DNA from: CALMEC01 sp964393105
Lineage (GTDB): Bacteria > Actinomycetota > Thermoleophilia > Miltoncostaeales > Miltoncostaeaceae
Assembly (NCBI GenBank): GCA_964393105.1
Contig: CAYMSM010000025.1
Coordinates: forward strand, 1-31,415
DNA: 31,415 bases
Direction of reading: 5' to 3'
Shown here: positions 23,004 to 29,971 of the stretch, piece after piece
Layout of the letters: every line of letters begins with the position of its first letter
Numbering within the stretch: position 1 is the stretch's first letter
Notes under the pieces: generated by a model
The model's database searches: none
What the model saw: the letters and a program-made list of their open reading frames with translations, nothing else
What the model was told of the DNA's origin: nothing
Made by a program: the position numbers and the translations under genes

Positions 23004-23942
23004 GTGCGACCGTTTGCGCCGCTCCTTCGCTCGACCGAGAGGCGCCTGGCCGGCGTCGTGTCGAACCACGTGCCACAGCTGTCCGAGCCCGCCGGCGCGA
23101 CCCTGGCCGCGGGAGGCAAGCGCGTGCGCCCGCTCTTGGTGTTCTGCGCAGCACCACGCAAGCGCGGGCGCGACGAGGCACTTGTCGCCGCGGCCACGGC
23201 CGTCGAACTGGTCCACATGGCGACGCTGGTCCACGACGACATCATCGACCGGGCCTCGTTGCGCCGGGGCCGGCCCACGGTCGCGCAGGCCCAAGGGCCA
23301 GACGTGGCGCTGCGTGTCGGGGACTTCCTGTTTGCCCGCGCGTTCTCGGAACTGACCCGCACCGGCGACCCGCGCGCCGTCCAGGCGCTCGCATCCGCTG
23401 CGTTGGAACTCTCACGCGGCGAGATGGTGCAACAGGCCTCCGCGCACGACCTGGACCTGTCCGAGGACGCCTACCTGGCGCGCTGCCGCGGAAAAACCGC
23501 TTCGCTCTTTGCGGTCTCGTGTCGTTTGGGCGCGATGGTCGGGGGCGCCGACCGTGACACCGAGGAGCGCCTGGCGGTCTTCGGCGAGCACGTCGGGATG
23601 GCCTTCCAGATCTTCGACGACATCCTGGACCTTACCGGCAGTCCGGCGGCCACCGGAAAGCGCCGCGGCACCGATCTGCGCGAGGGTACGGTGACGTTAC
23701 CCGTGATCCTGGCCCTGCAACACGAGCCGGGACTCGCGCCCGCGATCAAGGCCCTCGGCAACGGAGGAGGGGTCGACGCGTTGTGCGACCGGCTGGCCGC
23801 CCATCCCGGTGTGGTCGAGGCCCGGGAGCGGGCGCTCATGTTCGTTGCGACCGCGCGCGACGCGGTCGATGGGGGTCTTGACGGGGTGGCGTCGGGTGCG
23901 CTGCTCGAGATCGCCGACGGAGTCGTCGACCGGTACTCATGA
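23004..23942 (+). CDS. Long-chain polyprenyl diphosphate synthase
   Basis: A 312-residue trans-prenyl synthase making the menaquinone tail. The first Asp motif is Asp78-Asp79-x-x-Asp82 in LVHDDIIDRASLRRGRPT, the second is Asp205-Asp206-x-x-Asp209 in FQIFDDILDLTG; GGKRVRP and the Lys in RCRGKTASLF are present. Small residues before the first motif fit a long product, such as hepta- to nonaprenyl. Start uncertain: GTG at 23004 lies just before the family N-terminus, while a CTG at 22971 would overlap the menG stop as CTGA. The stop overlaps the MqnA-fusion gene (ATGA). Confidence 0.9.
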   Translation: MRPFAPLLRSTERRLAGVVSNHVPQLSEPAGATLAAGGKRVRPLLVFCAAPRKRGRDEALVAAATAVELVHMATLVHDDIIDRASLRRGRPTVAQAQGPDVALRVGDFLFARAFSELTRTGDPRAVQALASAALELSRGEMVQQASAHDLDLSEDAYLARCRGKTASLFAVSCRLGAMVGGADRDTEERLAVFGEHVGMAFQIFDDILDLTGSPAATGKRRGTDLREGTVTLPVILALQHEPGLAPAIKALGNGGGVDALCDRLAAHPGVVEARERALMFVATARDAVDGGLDGVASGALLEIADGVVDRYS

Positions 23943-25270
23943 CACGGGACGAACTGGTGGCACTGTTGCGCGAGCGCGACGCGCTCTCGGCGGCCGCCGG
24001 CCTGACGATGACCGATGCGGTGCGCGTCACCCGCGCCGGTGATCCGGGGGACTGGTTGACCGACGGCGACGACGAGCGCCTCGTCGAAGAGCATCGCCGC
24101 GCCCACAGGGAAGGACGCCCGAGCGTGGCGACGGTCACCTACGGCGAGGGCATCGACGCCCAGGTCACCGCAGACCGCATGTTGGCTCTGGCCGCGCTGG
24201 CCACCGAGACCGGGATGTTGCGCGCGGTATGCCCGGTGCCGGCACCCGGCGTGCGAACGCCAGGCTCGTGGGGCGTCGAGGACCTGACTGTCGTCGCAGC
24301 GGCACGGCGTGTCTTCGACCCGTCGGTGCGCATACGGCCCAGCTGGGAGCGCCTGGGCGCCCAGACCTGCGGGGTGACCCTGGCGTTCGGCGCCGACGAG
24401 CTGATGGTGCCCGCAGACGAGCGCAGCGACGTCGCGGCGCTCGCCGCGTCGGTGGGACGAGCGGTCGCGGGAGCGTTGACACCGCCGCTTCGCGTGGGGC
24501 GCATCGTCGCTCTCAACATGTATCCCATCTACCACCACCTGGAGCAGACCGCAGATCCGGGATTGTCGTTCACCGACGGGCTGCCGGCGGCGCTCAACGC
24601 AGCGGTGTTGAGCGGCGACCTGGACGTCTCGGCCATGTCCAGCATCGAGTACGCCCGCAACGCCGACCGGCTGGAGCTCCTGCCGGTCGCCTCGATCTCA
24701 GCAGCCGGTGCGGTCGACTCGATCCAGGTGTTCTCCCGGGTCCCGTTCGACCAGATCCGCTCGGTCGCGGTCACGCCACACAGCGCGACCTCGGTGGCGC
24801 TGCTGCGGATCCTGGTCGGCCAGGCGGTGACGTTCACGCAGCTCGTGACGCCGGCATCCGATGCACTGGAAGAGTCCGACGCGGTCCTGTTGATCGCCGA
24901 CGAGGCGCTGCACGGACTTCGCGACGGGCTTGCGCCGATCCACACGGATCTGGGGGAGCGCTGGCGTGACCTGACGGGGCTTCCGATGGTGTTCGCGCTC
25001 TGGGCGGCGCGCCGCGACCTGGCGTCCCCGGAGCACCTCGAGCGTTTGGCGTCGCTGCTTCGCGACGCCCGAGCCTCGTTCGTTGCGGATCCCGACACCG
25101 TCGTCGCTGCCGCTGCCCGGCGCTTTCCGTTCCCTCCCGACTACATCCGGGGGTACTTCTCACGGCTGGGCTACGCCTTCGGCCCCGACGAACGTGCTGG
25201 GCTTCGCCGGTTCCTCGAGTTGGCCCGCGCGGCCGGCGAGCTTGACAGCGTTCCGGCGTTCGTCGCGTAA
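23939..25270 (+). CDS. mqnA: MqnA (chorismate dehydratase) with fused half radical-SAM barrel domain
   Basis: A 443-residue protein in two parts. Residues 185-443 are MqnA, which removes water from chorismate to start the futalosine route: LNMYPIYHH (Asn193), ALNAAVLSGDLDVSAMSSI, EYARNADRLELLPV, ATSVALLRIL and LPMVFALWAARRD are all family segments. Residues about 50-170 match the C-terminal half of MqnE/MqnC-type radical SAM enzymes (HRRAHREG, ATVTYGE, ALATETGMLRAVCPV, WGVEDLTVVAAARRV, WERLGAQ, LAFGADELM). There is no CxxxCxxC, so this half cannot hold the radical SAM cluster. Ordinary MqnA is about 280 residues. The ATG overlaps the prenyl synthase stop. Confidence 0.9.
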   Translation: MTRDELVALLRERDALSAAAGLTMTDAVRVTRAGDPGDWLTDGDDERLVEEHRRAHREGRPSVATVTYGEGIDAQVTADRMLALAALATETGMLRAVCPVPAPGVRTPGSWGVEDLTVVAAARRVFDPSVRIRPSWERLGAQTCGVTLAFGADELMVPADERSDVAALAASVGRAVAGALTPPLRVGRIVALNMYPIYHHLEQTADPGLSFTDGLPAALNAAVLSGDLDVSAMSSIEYARNADRLELLPVASISAAGAVDSIQVFSRVPFDQIRSVAVTPHSATSVALLRILVGQAVTFTQLVTPASDALEESDAVLLIADEALHGLRDGLAPIHTDLGERWRDLTGLPMVFALWAARRDLASPEHLERLASLLRDARASFVADPDTVVAAAARRFPFPPDYIRGYFSRLGYAFGPDERAGLRRFLELARAAGELDSVPAFVA

Positions 25271-25291
25271 TCCCCATTGTGCGGTAGGTGG

Positions 25292-25297
25292 TACCCT
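25292..25297 (+). promoter_or_regulatory. TACCCT -10 box for antitoxin gene
   Basis: TACCCT ends 6 bases before the ATG at 25304. A leaderless message is likely. Confidence 0.45.
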
Positions 25298-25303
25298 ACA
25301 TTC

Positions 25304-25537
25304 ATGAAGAAGACGAGCATCTACATCGAGCCGGAACTCGACGTCGCGCTGTCCGATATCGCGCGCCGTGATGGTGTCTCAAAGGCGACCGTGATCCGAC
25401 GCGCCTTGCGACGAGAGGTGGACATCGAGGGCGATGCGCGACCCCGAGTGGTCGGCATCGGGGTGTTCGAGGGGCCGGGGGACCTCTCGCAAGACGTCGA
25501 CCGCTACCTCCGAGAGACCGGGTTCGGTACGGATTGA
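25304..25537 (+). CDS. Ribbon-helix-helix antitoxin (VapB-like)
   Basis: A 77-residue protein. The N-terminus KKTSIYIEPELDVALSDIAR followed by GVSKATVIRRALRRE is a ribbon-helix-helix DNA-binding domain. The acidic C-terminal part (to GTD at the end) would bind and block the toxin. Its stop overlaps the toxin start as TTGA. Such antitoxins usually repress their own promoter, which would lie at about 25270-25300. An open extension upstream to 25277 runs through the -10 box and is not used. Confidence 0.8.
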   Translation: MKKTSIYIEPELDVALSDIARRDGVSKATVIRRALRREVDIEGDARPRVVGIGVFEGPGDLSQDVDRYLRETGFGTD

Positions 25538-25947
25538 TCGTTCTCGACACGTCGGTGATCCTGGCGCTGCTCGATGCCAGAGACAGCGGCCACCAGGCGG
25601 CGAAGGGATGGTTCGAGGAGCATCATCCGAGGTTTTCGACGACGCCACTCGTGCTTGCGGAGGCAGATCATCTCGTGCTCCATCGCGGAGGACAGCCGGC
25701 TCACGCGGCATTTCTGACCAATGTCGCCACAGGTGCGTTCCGAGCGCTGTGGTGGGATGAGGCGGGCGCCGAATCCGTCGCCGTCGCCGAAGCGCATCCC
25801 GACGTCGGCCTGACCGACGCGTCGCTCGTCGCGCTCGCGGCCAGATTGGGGACGACGCAGATCGCGACGTTCGACGAGCGACACTTCCGGGCCATGACGC
25901 CGCTGCAGGGTGGCGGGCACTTCACCTTGCTTCCTATCGACTCGTGA
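25534..25947 (+). CDS. PIN-domain toxin (VapC-like ribonuclease)
   Basis: A 137-residue PIN domain. The acidic metal-binding residues are Asp5 in IVLDTSVILAL, Glu43 in VLAEADHL, Asp95 in LTDASLVALA and Asp114 in ATFDERHF, so the nuclease site is complete. VapC toxins cut RNA, often tRNA or rRNA, when the antitoxin is lost. TTG start overlaps the antitoxin stop. The pair lies between the mqnA fusion gene and mqnC, interrupting an otherwise continuous menaquinone group. Confidence 0.82.
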   Translation: MIVLDTSVILALLDARDSGHQAAKGWFEEHHPRFSTTPLVLAEADHLVLHRGGQPAHAAFLTNVATGAFRALWWDEAGAESVAVAEAHPDVGLTDASLVALAARLGTTQIATFDERHFRAMTPLQGGGHFTLLPIDS

Positions 25948-25961
25948 GCCTCCGCACGGGA

Positions 25962-25967
25962 TAACAT
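25962..25967 (+). promoter_or_regulatory. TAACAT -10 box for mqnC
   Basis: TAACATTCAC starts at 25962, with the GTG start at 25976. It is the same decamer as before the ubiX-like gene. No ribosome site is seen. Confidence 0.5.
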
Positions 25968-25975
25968 TCACCGTC

Positions 25976-27067
25976 GTGGCAACCCTCGCACCCGCACATC
26001 ACCTCGAGATCTTGGAGCGCGCCGACGCCGGCGAGCGGTTGACCGATGAAGGCGCGCTCGCCCTGCTCGCCTCGCGAGACCTGATCGCGGTCGGGGCGGC
26101 GGCGCGGCGCGTGCGCGAGCGCCACTCCGAACCCGACGAGGTCACGTTCATCGTCGACCGTAACGTCAACTACACGAACGTCTGCGTCACCGACTGCGAC
26201 TTCTGCGCGTTCTACCGCCATCCGCGCGACGCCGAGGCGTACATCCTTCCCAAGCAGGTCATCTTCCGGAAGATTGAGGAGACGCTCGCGCTGGGCGGCA
26301 CGGCGTTGCTGCTGCAGGGCGGCCACCACCCGAACCTACGGATCGAGTGGTACGAGGATCTGTTCACCGACATCAAGTCGCGCTACCCGATCCATCTGCA
26401 CGCGCTCTCGCCGTCGGAGATCATGCACATCTCGGAGTACTCCAAGCTGACGCTCGACGAGACGATCACCCGCTTGAGGGCCGCGGGGCACGACTCGCTT
26501 CCGGGCGGCGGCGCCGAGATCCTTGTCGATCGGGTGCGTCAGGTCATCGCGCCACGCAAGACCACGAGCGACGAGTGGCTGGCGGTCATGCGCGCCGCCC
26601 ACCGCGCGGGGATGTCGACCTCGGCCACGATGATGTACGGCACCGTCGACACGTGGGAGGACCGGATCGAGCACCTGCGCCGGCTGCGCGAGCTGCAGGA
26701 CGAGGACCCTGGCTTTCGGGCGTTCGTCTGCTGGAGCTACCAGTCCGGCGGCGGCAGCGTCCGCGGTGACGACCACGTCCCGACGACCGCGGCCGACTAC
26801 CTGATGATGCTTGCCGTAAGCCGCCTGTACCTGGACAACTTCCCGCATTTCCAGTCGTCATGGGTGACGCAGGGCCTTCGCATCGGACAGCTCGCGCTGG
26901 AGTTCGGCTGTGACGACATGGGGTCGATCATGATCGAGGAGAACGTCGTGCGCGCCGCGGGAACCGCGTTCCGCCTCGACACCGAGCGCATGGTCGCCGC
27001 CATCGAGGCGACCGGCCGCCGCGCCGTGCAGCGCGACACCACCTACCGCGTGGTCCGCCGCTTCTGA
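25976..27067 (+). CDS. mqnC: Cyclic dehypoxanthine futalosine synthase
   Basis: A 363-residue radical SAM enzyme that cyclises dehypoxanthine futalosine in the futalosine menaquinone route. The cluster motif CVTDCDFC gives Cys70, Cys74 and Cys77, after VDRNVNYTNV; LLLQGGHHPNLRIEWYEDL, LHALSPSEI, SLPGGGAEIL and the C-terminal CWSYQSGGGS, RLYLDNFPHFQSSWVTQG and EENVV are as in MqnC. GTG at 25976 is chosen because it follows the -10 box closely; an earlier open frame overlaps the toxin gene. Its barrel C-terminal half aligns with the extra domain of the MqnA fusion. Confidence 0.94.
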   Translation: MATLAPAHHLEILERADAGERLTDEGALALLASRDLIAVGAAARRVRERHSEPDEVTFIVDRNVNYTNVCVTDCDFCAFYRHPRDAEAYILPKQVIFRKIEETLALGGTALLLQGGHHPNLRIEWYEDLFTDIKSRYPIHLHALSPSEIMHISEYSKLTLDETITRLRAAGHDSLPGGGAEILVDRVRQVIAPRKTTSDEWLAVMRAAHRAGMSTSATMMYGTVDTWEDRIEHLRRLRELQDEDPGFRAFVCWSYQSGGGSVRGDDHVPTTAADYLMMLAVSRLYLDNFPHFQSSWVTQGLRIGQLALEFGCDDMGSIMIEENVVRAAGTAFRLDTERMVAAIEATGRRAVQRDTTYRVVRRF

Positions 27068-27083
27068 CGGCTGGCTCCAGCCG
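27068..27083. terminator. Hairpin between mqnC and rhodanese gene
   Basis: CGGCTGGCTCCAGCCG folds into a 6-base stem with a 4-base loop, right after the mqnC stop and before the convergent rhodanese stop. No T-run follows, so any termination would be of the weak GC-hairpin kind. Confidence 0.35.
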
Positions 27084-27101
27084 GACAGGTGCGACACGAG
27101 G

Positions 27102-27425
27102 CTACTGCGGTGGCTCGCCCTGGTACGGCAGGCCCTGGGCGGCCCACGCCAGGATGCCGCCCTCCAGGTTGGCCACCTCTCCGTGATCACCCTCGGCGTT
27201 GAGGTAGTCGGCCACCTGCCCGCTGCGGTTGCCGCTGCGACAGATGATCACGAGTGGCGCTCCTGACGGAAGCTCATCGATTCGATCCGTCAGCTCGCTC
27301 ATCGGGATCAACGGGACGCCCGGAACGTGTGTCGTGTCGTGCTCGTACTGTTCCCTTATGTCGACGATGGCGACCTGCCCGGCCTGCCATGCGTCATGGG
27401 CGTCCTTTGCTGAATAAACCTTCAC
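27102..27425 (-). CDS. Rhodanese-like domain protein
   Basis: A 107-residue single rhodanese domain, which carries sulfur on a cysteine. The active loop IICRSGNRSGQVADYL contains Cys62, and AIVDIREQYEHDTTHVPG is the usual first conserved part. GTG at 27425 is chosen: GGAG lies about 8 bases upstream and the domain starts there; the frame is open to 27557 through non-conserved sequence. A TACCCT -10 box reads leftward at 27454-27459. It converges with mqnC. Confidence 0.87.
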   Translation of the reverse strand: MKVYSAKDAHDAWQAGQVAIVDIREQYEHDTTHVPGVPLIPMSELTDRIDELPSGAPLVIICRSGNRSGQVADYLNAEGDHGEVANLEGGILAWAAQGLPYQGEPPQ

Positions 27426-27514
27426 TGGCTTCTCCGTTCCGTCGACGATCCGCAGGGTAGCGCCCCAGCTGACCCGAGGTCCACACCCTTGTGCGCCGGA
27501 CGTCCGAGGATGGG

Positions 27515-27582
27515 CCAAGTGACCGCGCGTGCAACCGCCAAGTGACCGCGGGTGCAACGGTCAAGTGGCCGTGGTGTCGTCG
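27515..27582. repeat. Tandem repeat, 23-base period, about three copies
   Basis: Copy 1 (27515-27537) and copy 2 (27538-27560) differ at 2 of 23 positions; both begin CCAAGTGACCGCG. A third, more diverged copy begins TCAAGTGGCCGTGG at 27561. They lie upstream of the rhodanese promoter in non-coding DNA. Function unknown. Confidence 0.6.
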
Positions 27583-27629
27583 TGGAGCCCGGCCGGGCCT
27601 GGGCCGACCACCTGGGTCCAGAAATGACA

Positions 27630-27651
27630 ACGGGCGCCCCCGGGCGCCCGT
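27630..27651 (-). terminator. GC-rich hairpin downstream of zinc-ribbon gene
   Basis: ACGGGCGCC and GGCGCCCGT form a perfect 9-base stem with a 4-base loop, 24 bases past the stop of the leftward gene at 27675. On that strand it is followed by TGTCATTTCT, a poor T-run. Probable terminator. Confidence 0.6.
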
Positions 27652-27674
27652 CGAGTGAATTGTGCGGTGCGTTC

Positions 27675-28106
27675 CTAGAAGTCCATCGGGAGGATCATGT
27701 CGGACTGAATCGCCTCGACGAGACGCTCGACGTCCTCCTCCATGTTGGCCCGGGCGAACGTGCGAAGGCTCGCGAGGAGATCCTCGGTGCCGTCGTTGAG
27801 AGCGTCATCAAAGCGCTCGACGATGTCGTCGTTGTACTCACCCGTGTGCCACCACTCACAGTCGGGGCAACGCAACGTGATCTCCCAGGCGTCGCCGCGG
27901 CGCTCTTCCCATCCGACGGGATAGACGAGGTCACCCGCGCATTCGGGGCATACGTGGAGGTCCTGCTGCTCGGTCGCAGTCGCTACCGTCGCGTCCTGTT
28001 CGGTCACCGGAAGCTCCAGGTGTTCTGTGGCCTCCCCACCGAACACGACGACCTCGATGAACTTGCCGCCGGGGAGTGCGATCCGTTTCGTGTTGTAGCT
28101 GCGCAT
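27675..28106 (-). CDS. Zinc-ribbon protein of unknown function
   Basis: A 143-residue soluble protein. A zinc ribbon is formed by CPEC (Cys53, Cys56) and CPDC (Cys80, Cys83). The N-terminal 30 residues are beta-like and the C-terminal 50 residues are helical and acidic, ending in LPMDF. It does not match a family I can name. ATG start with AGGATG about 8 bases before. It stands alone, with a hairpin after it. It could bind nucleic acid or another protein; nothing more can be said. Confidence 0.75.
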   Translation of the reverse strand: MRSYNTKRIALPGGKFIEVVVFGGEATEHLELPVTEQDATVATATEQQDLHVCPECAGDLVYPVGWEERRGDAWEITLRCPDCEWWHTGEYNDDIVERFDDALNDGTEDLLASLRTFARANMEEDVERLVEAIQSDMILPMDF

Positions 28107-28240
28107 CAGATTTCATCCTGTGAAAGTGGGCCGTCCGGCGATCCGTGCCGTCCGTTTGTGGAATGCCCGATTGATTGATGCCCCACTTATCGGCCGTGTG
28201 TCGTGGAACTGAACCCCTTCCAGGAGTCCAATTACGTTTT

Positions 28241-28265
28241 CTTCACACACTGCGTGAGAGTGAAG
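28241..28265. repeat. Inverted repeat in the lipA to zinc-ribbon intergenic region
   Basis: CTTCAC (28241-28246) and GTGAAG (28260-28265) pair, with CAC/GTG inside adding a partial inner stem. It lies downstream of lipA and about 135 bases upstream of the zinc-ribbon start. There is no T-run on the lipA strand, so it may be a regulatory site rather than a terminator. The rest of 28107-28308 shows nothing clear. Confidence 0.35.
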
Positions 28266-28308
28266 CGTATCGGGTCGGAACCTGCGAGAAATCGACCTGC
28301 TCCCGCCC

Positions 28309-29361
28309 TCAACGCGCCAGCGGCAGCGGCAGCTCCTCGGCGACCCGATCGGCCTCGAACGACGAGCGCACCAACGGCCCCGCCTCGACATGACCGATGC
28401 CGAGTGAGCGGCCGAGGGCCGCGAGGGCCGGATACTCGGCCGGGGCGTAGAAGCGCTCCACGGGTAGGTGCGCGGCTGATGGCCGCAGGTACTGTCCGAC
28501 CGTGACAAGCTCGCAGCCGACGCTCGCCAGATCGACGAAGACGCCGGCAATCTCAGGGAGTCGCTCGCCCAGGCCGACCATGATCCCGCTCTTGGTGCGC
28601 AGGCCGGCCCGTGCCCCGCGCTCCAAGAGCTCGAGGGTGCGTTCGTAGCGTGCGCCCGGACGCACACGCCGATACAGGCGGGGCACCGTCTCAGTGTTGT
28701 GGTTGAGCACGTCCGGCGCAGCCTCGATGATCGCCTCGAGGGCGTCCCAGTTTCCGCGCAGATCGGGGATCAGCACCTCGACCTTGGCCTCGGGCAGGCG
28801 CTCACGCAAGGCCGCGATCGTCGACACGAAGTGGGCAGCCCCGCCGTCCGGCACGTCGTCGCGGGCGACCGCCGTCACCACGACAAACCGCAGGCCCATC
28901 GCTGCAGCCGCCTCGGCGACCCGCGCCGGCTCATCGGGATCAGGTGGCGCCAGCGGCTTTGCGCTGACGACATTGCAGAAACGACACCCGCGTGTGCAGT
29001 GCTCGCCGGCGATCATGAACGTCGCCGTGCCGCGGCTCCAGCAGCGCGAGATGTTGGGGCACGCTGCCTCCTCGCACACCGTCGTCAATGCCTTGTCGCG
29101 CATCAGCGCGCGCACCGCGACGTACCCTGGTCCGTAGCTGCCCTTACCGATCACCCAGCGGGGCAAGCGGGTCGCGTCGACCAGCTGCCGCACCTCGGCG
29201 ACGCTGACGTCAACAATGTCGAGCGACTCGGCGGGGTGGTCTCCCAGGAAAGCGCCGTCTGCGAACACGACGTCGGGCACACGGCCCGACGCGCGCGCCT
29301 CGTCGAGCCCGGAGATCAGATCCGGCGTGCCATCGATTCGGAATCCGCGCTCTCGATCCAC
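28309..29361 (-). CDS. lipA: Lipoyl synthase
   Basis: A 350-residue radical SAM enzyme inserting two sulfurs into protein-bound octanoyl groups. Both iron-sulfur sites are present: the auxiliary CEEAACPNISRC (Cys96, Cys101, Cys107) and the radical SAM CTRGCRFC (Cys122, Cys126, Cys129); the conserved late RSSF serine segment is present. An extra N-terminal part of about 65 residues (GFRIDGTPDL to VDATRLPRW) precedes the core. The GTG at 29361 is chosen as it follows a TACCCT -10 box by 6 bases; longer frames overlap dcd. LipB is not in the window. Confidence 0.93.
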   Translation of the reverse strand: MDRERGFRIDGTPDLISGLDEARASGRVPDVVFADGAFLGDHPAESLDIVDVSVAEVRQLVDATRLPRWVIGKGSYGPGYVAVRALMRDKALTTVCEEAACPNISRCWSRGTATFMIAGEHCTRGCRFCNVVSAKPLAPPDPDEPARVAEAAAAMGLRFVVVTAVARDDVPDGGAAHFVSTIAALRERLPEAKVEVLIPDLRGNWDALEAIIEAAPDVLNHNTETVPRLYRRVRPGARYERTLELLERGARAGLRTKSGIMVGLGERLPEIAGVFVDLASVGCELVTVGQYLRPSAAHLPVERFYAPAEYPALAALGRSLGIGHVEAGPLVRSSFEADRVAEELPLPLAR

Positions 29362-29367
29362 CCCATC

Positions 29368-29373
29368 AGGGTA
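29368..29373 (-). promoter_or_regulatory. TACCCT -10 box for lipA
   Basis: TACCCT on the minus strand is followed after 6 bases by the lipA GTG, suggesting a leaderless message. It lies 13 bases from the divergent dcd -10 box. Confidence 0.5.
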
Positions 29374-29386
29374 CCGGTCGCCCCGG

Positions 29387-29392
29387 TATGCT
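29387..29392 (+). promoter_or_regulatory. TATGCT -10 box for dcd
   Basis: TATGCT precedes a GTG at 29400 by 7 bases; this GTG opens a 5-codon frame that stops within an ATGA overlap at the dcd start (29414). Confidence 0.45.
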
Positions 29393-29413
29393 CGCCTCAG
29401 TGGTTCCCCTCGC

Positions 29414-29971
29414 ATGATCCTCTCCGATCGCACCATCCGAGAACAGCTCGCCGCTGGACGGCTCGTGATCGACCCGTTCGACGACGCGCTGGTGCAGCCG
29501 TCCTCCGTCGACGTGCGTGTCGGCCGGGAGTTCCGCGTGTTCCACAACAACCGGCAGCCCTATATCGACGTGCGGCAGGCCTCGGAGGATCTGACCGACC
29601 TGGTCGAGATCGGTGACGACGAGCCGTTCATCCTCCACCCGGGGGAATTCGTGCTGGGGTCCACCCTGGAGCGCGTGGCGATCCCCGACGACCTCGTCGC
29701 GCGGCTCGAAGGCAAGTCGAGCCTCGGGCGCCTTGGCCTTCTGATCCACTCCACCGCCGGCTACATCGATCCCGGCTGGGACGGATACATCACGTTGGAG
29801 CTTTCGAATGTCGCACGGCTTCCGATCACCATCTATGCCGGGATGAGGATCGGGCAGCTCTCGTTCCAGCAGCTCACCACCGCCGTTGATCGGCCGTATC
29901 AGGGCAAGTATCAGGGCCAGCGCGGGCCGACCGCCAGCCGGTTCTTCAAGGACTTCGACGGAGACCACTAG
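29414..29971 (+). CDS. dcd: dCTP deaminase
   Basis: A 185-residue trimeric-fold enzyme removing the amino group from dCTP, giving dUTP, or dUMP if bifunctional, for thymidylate supply. Motifs are MILSDRTIRE, the phosphate-binding GKSSLGRLGLLIHSTAGYID (100-119) and GYITLELSN with Glu129, the expected catalytic glutamate. Actinobacterial members are often of the dUMP-forming kind, which cannot be told here. ATG at 29414; the open frame to 29216 overlaps lipA. Its stop overlaps the convergent membrane-protein gene by 4 bases. Confidence 0.93.
   Translation: MILSDRTIREQLAAGRLVIDPFDDALVQPSSVDVRVGREFRVFHNNRQPYIDVRQASEDLTDLVEIGDDEPFILHPGEFVLGSTLERVAIPDDLVARLEGKSSLGRLGLLIHSTAGYIDPGWDGYITLELSNVARLPITIYAGMRIGQLSFQQLTTAVDRPYQGKYQGQRGPTASRFFKDFDGDH

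Noticed and set aside
28241..28265. Rho-independent terminator for lipA
   Set aside because: On the lipA strand the stem is followed by AAAACG rather than a T-run.
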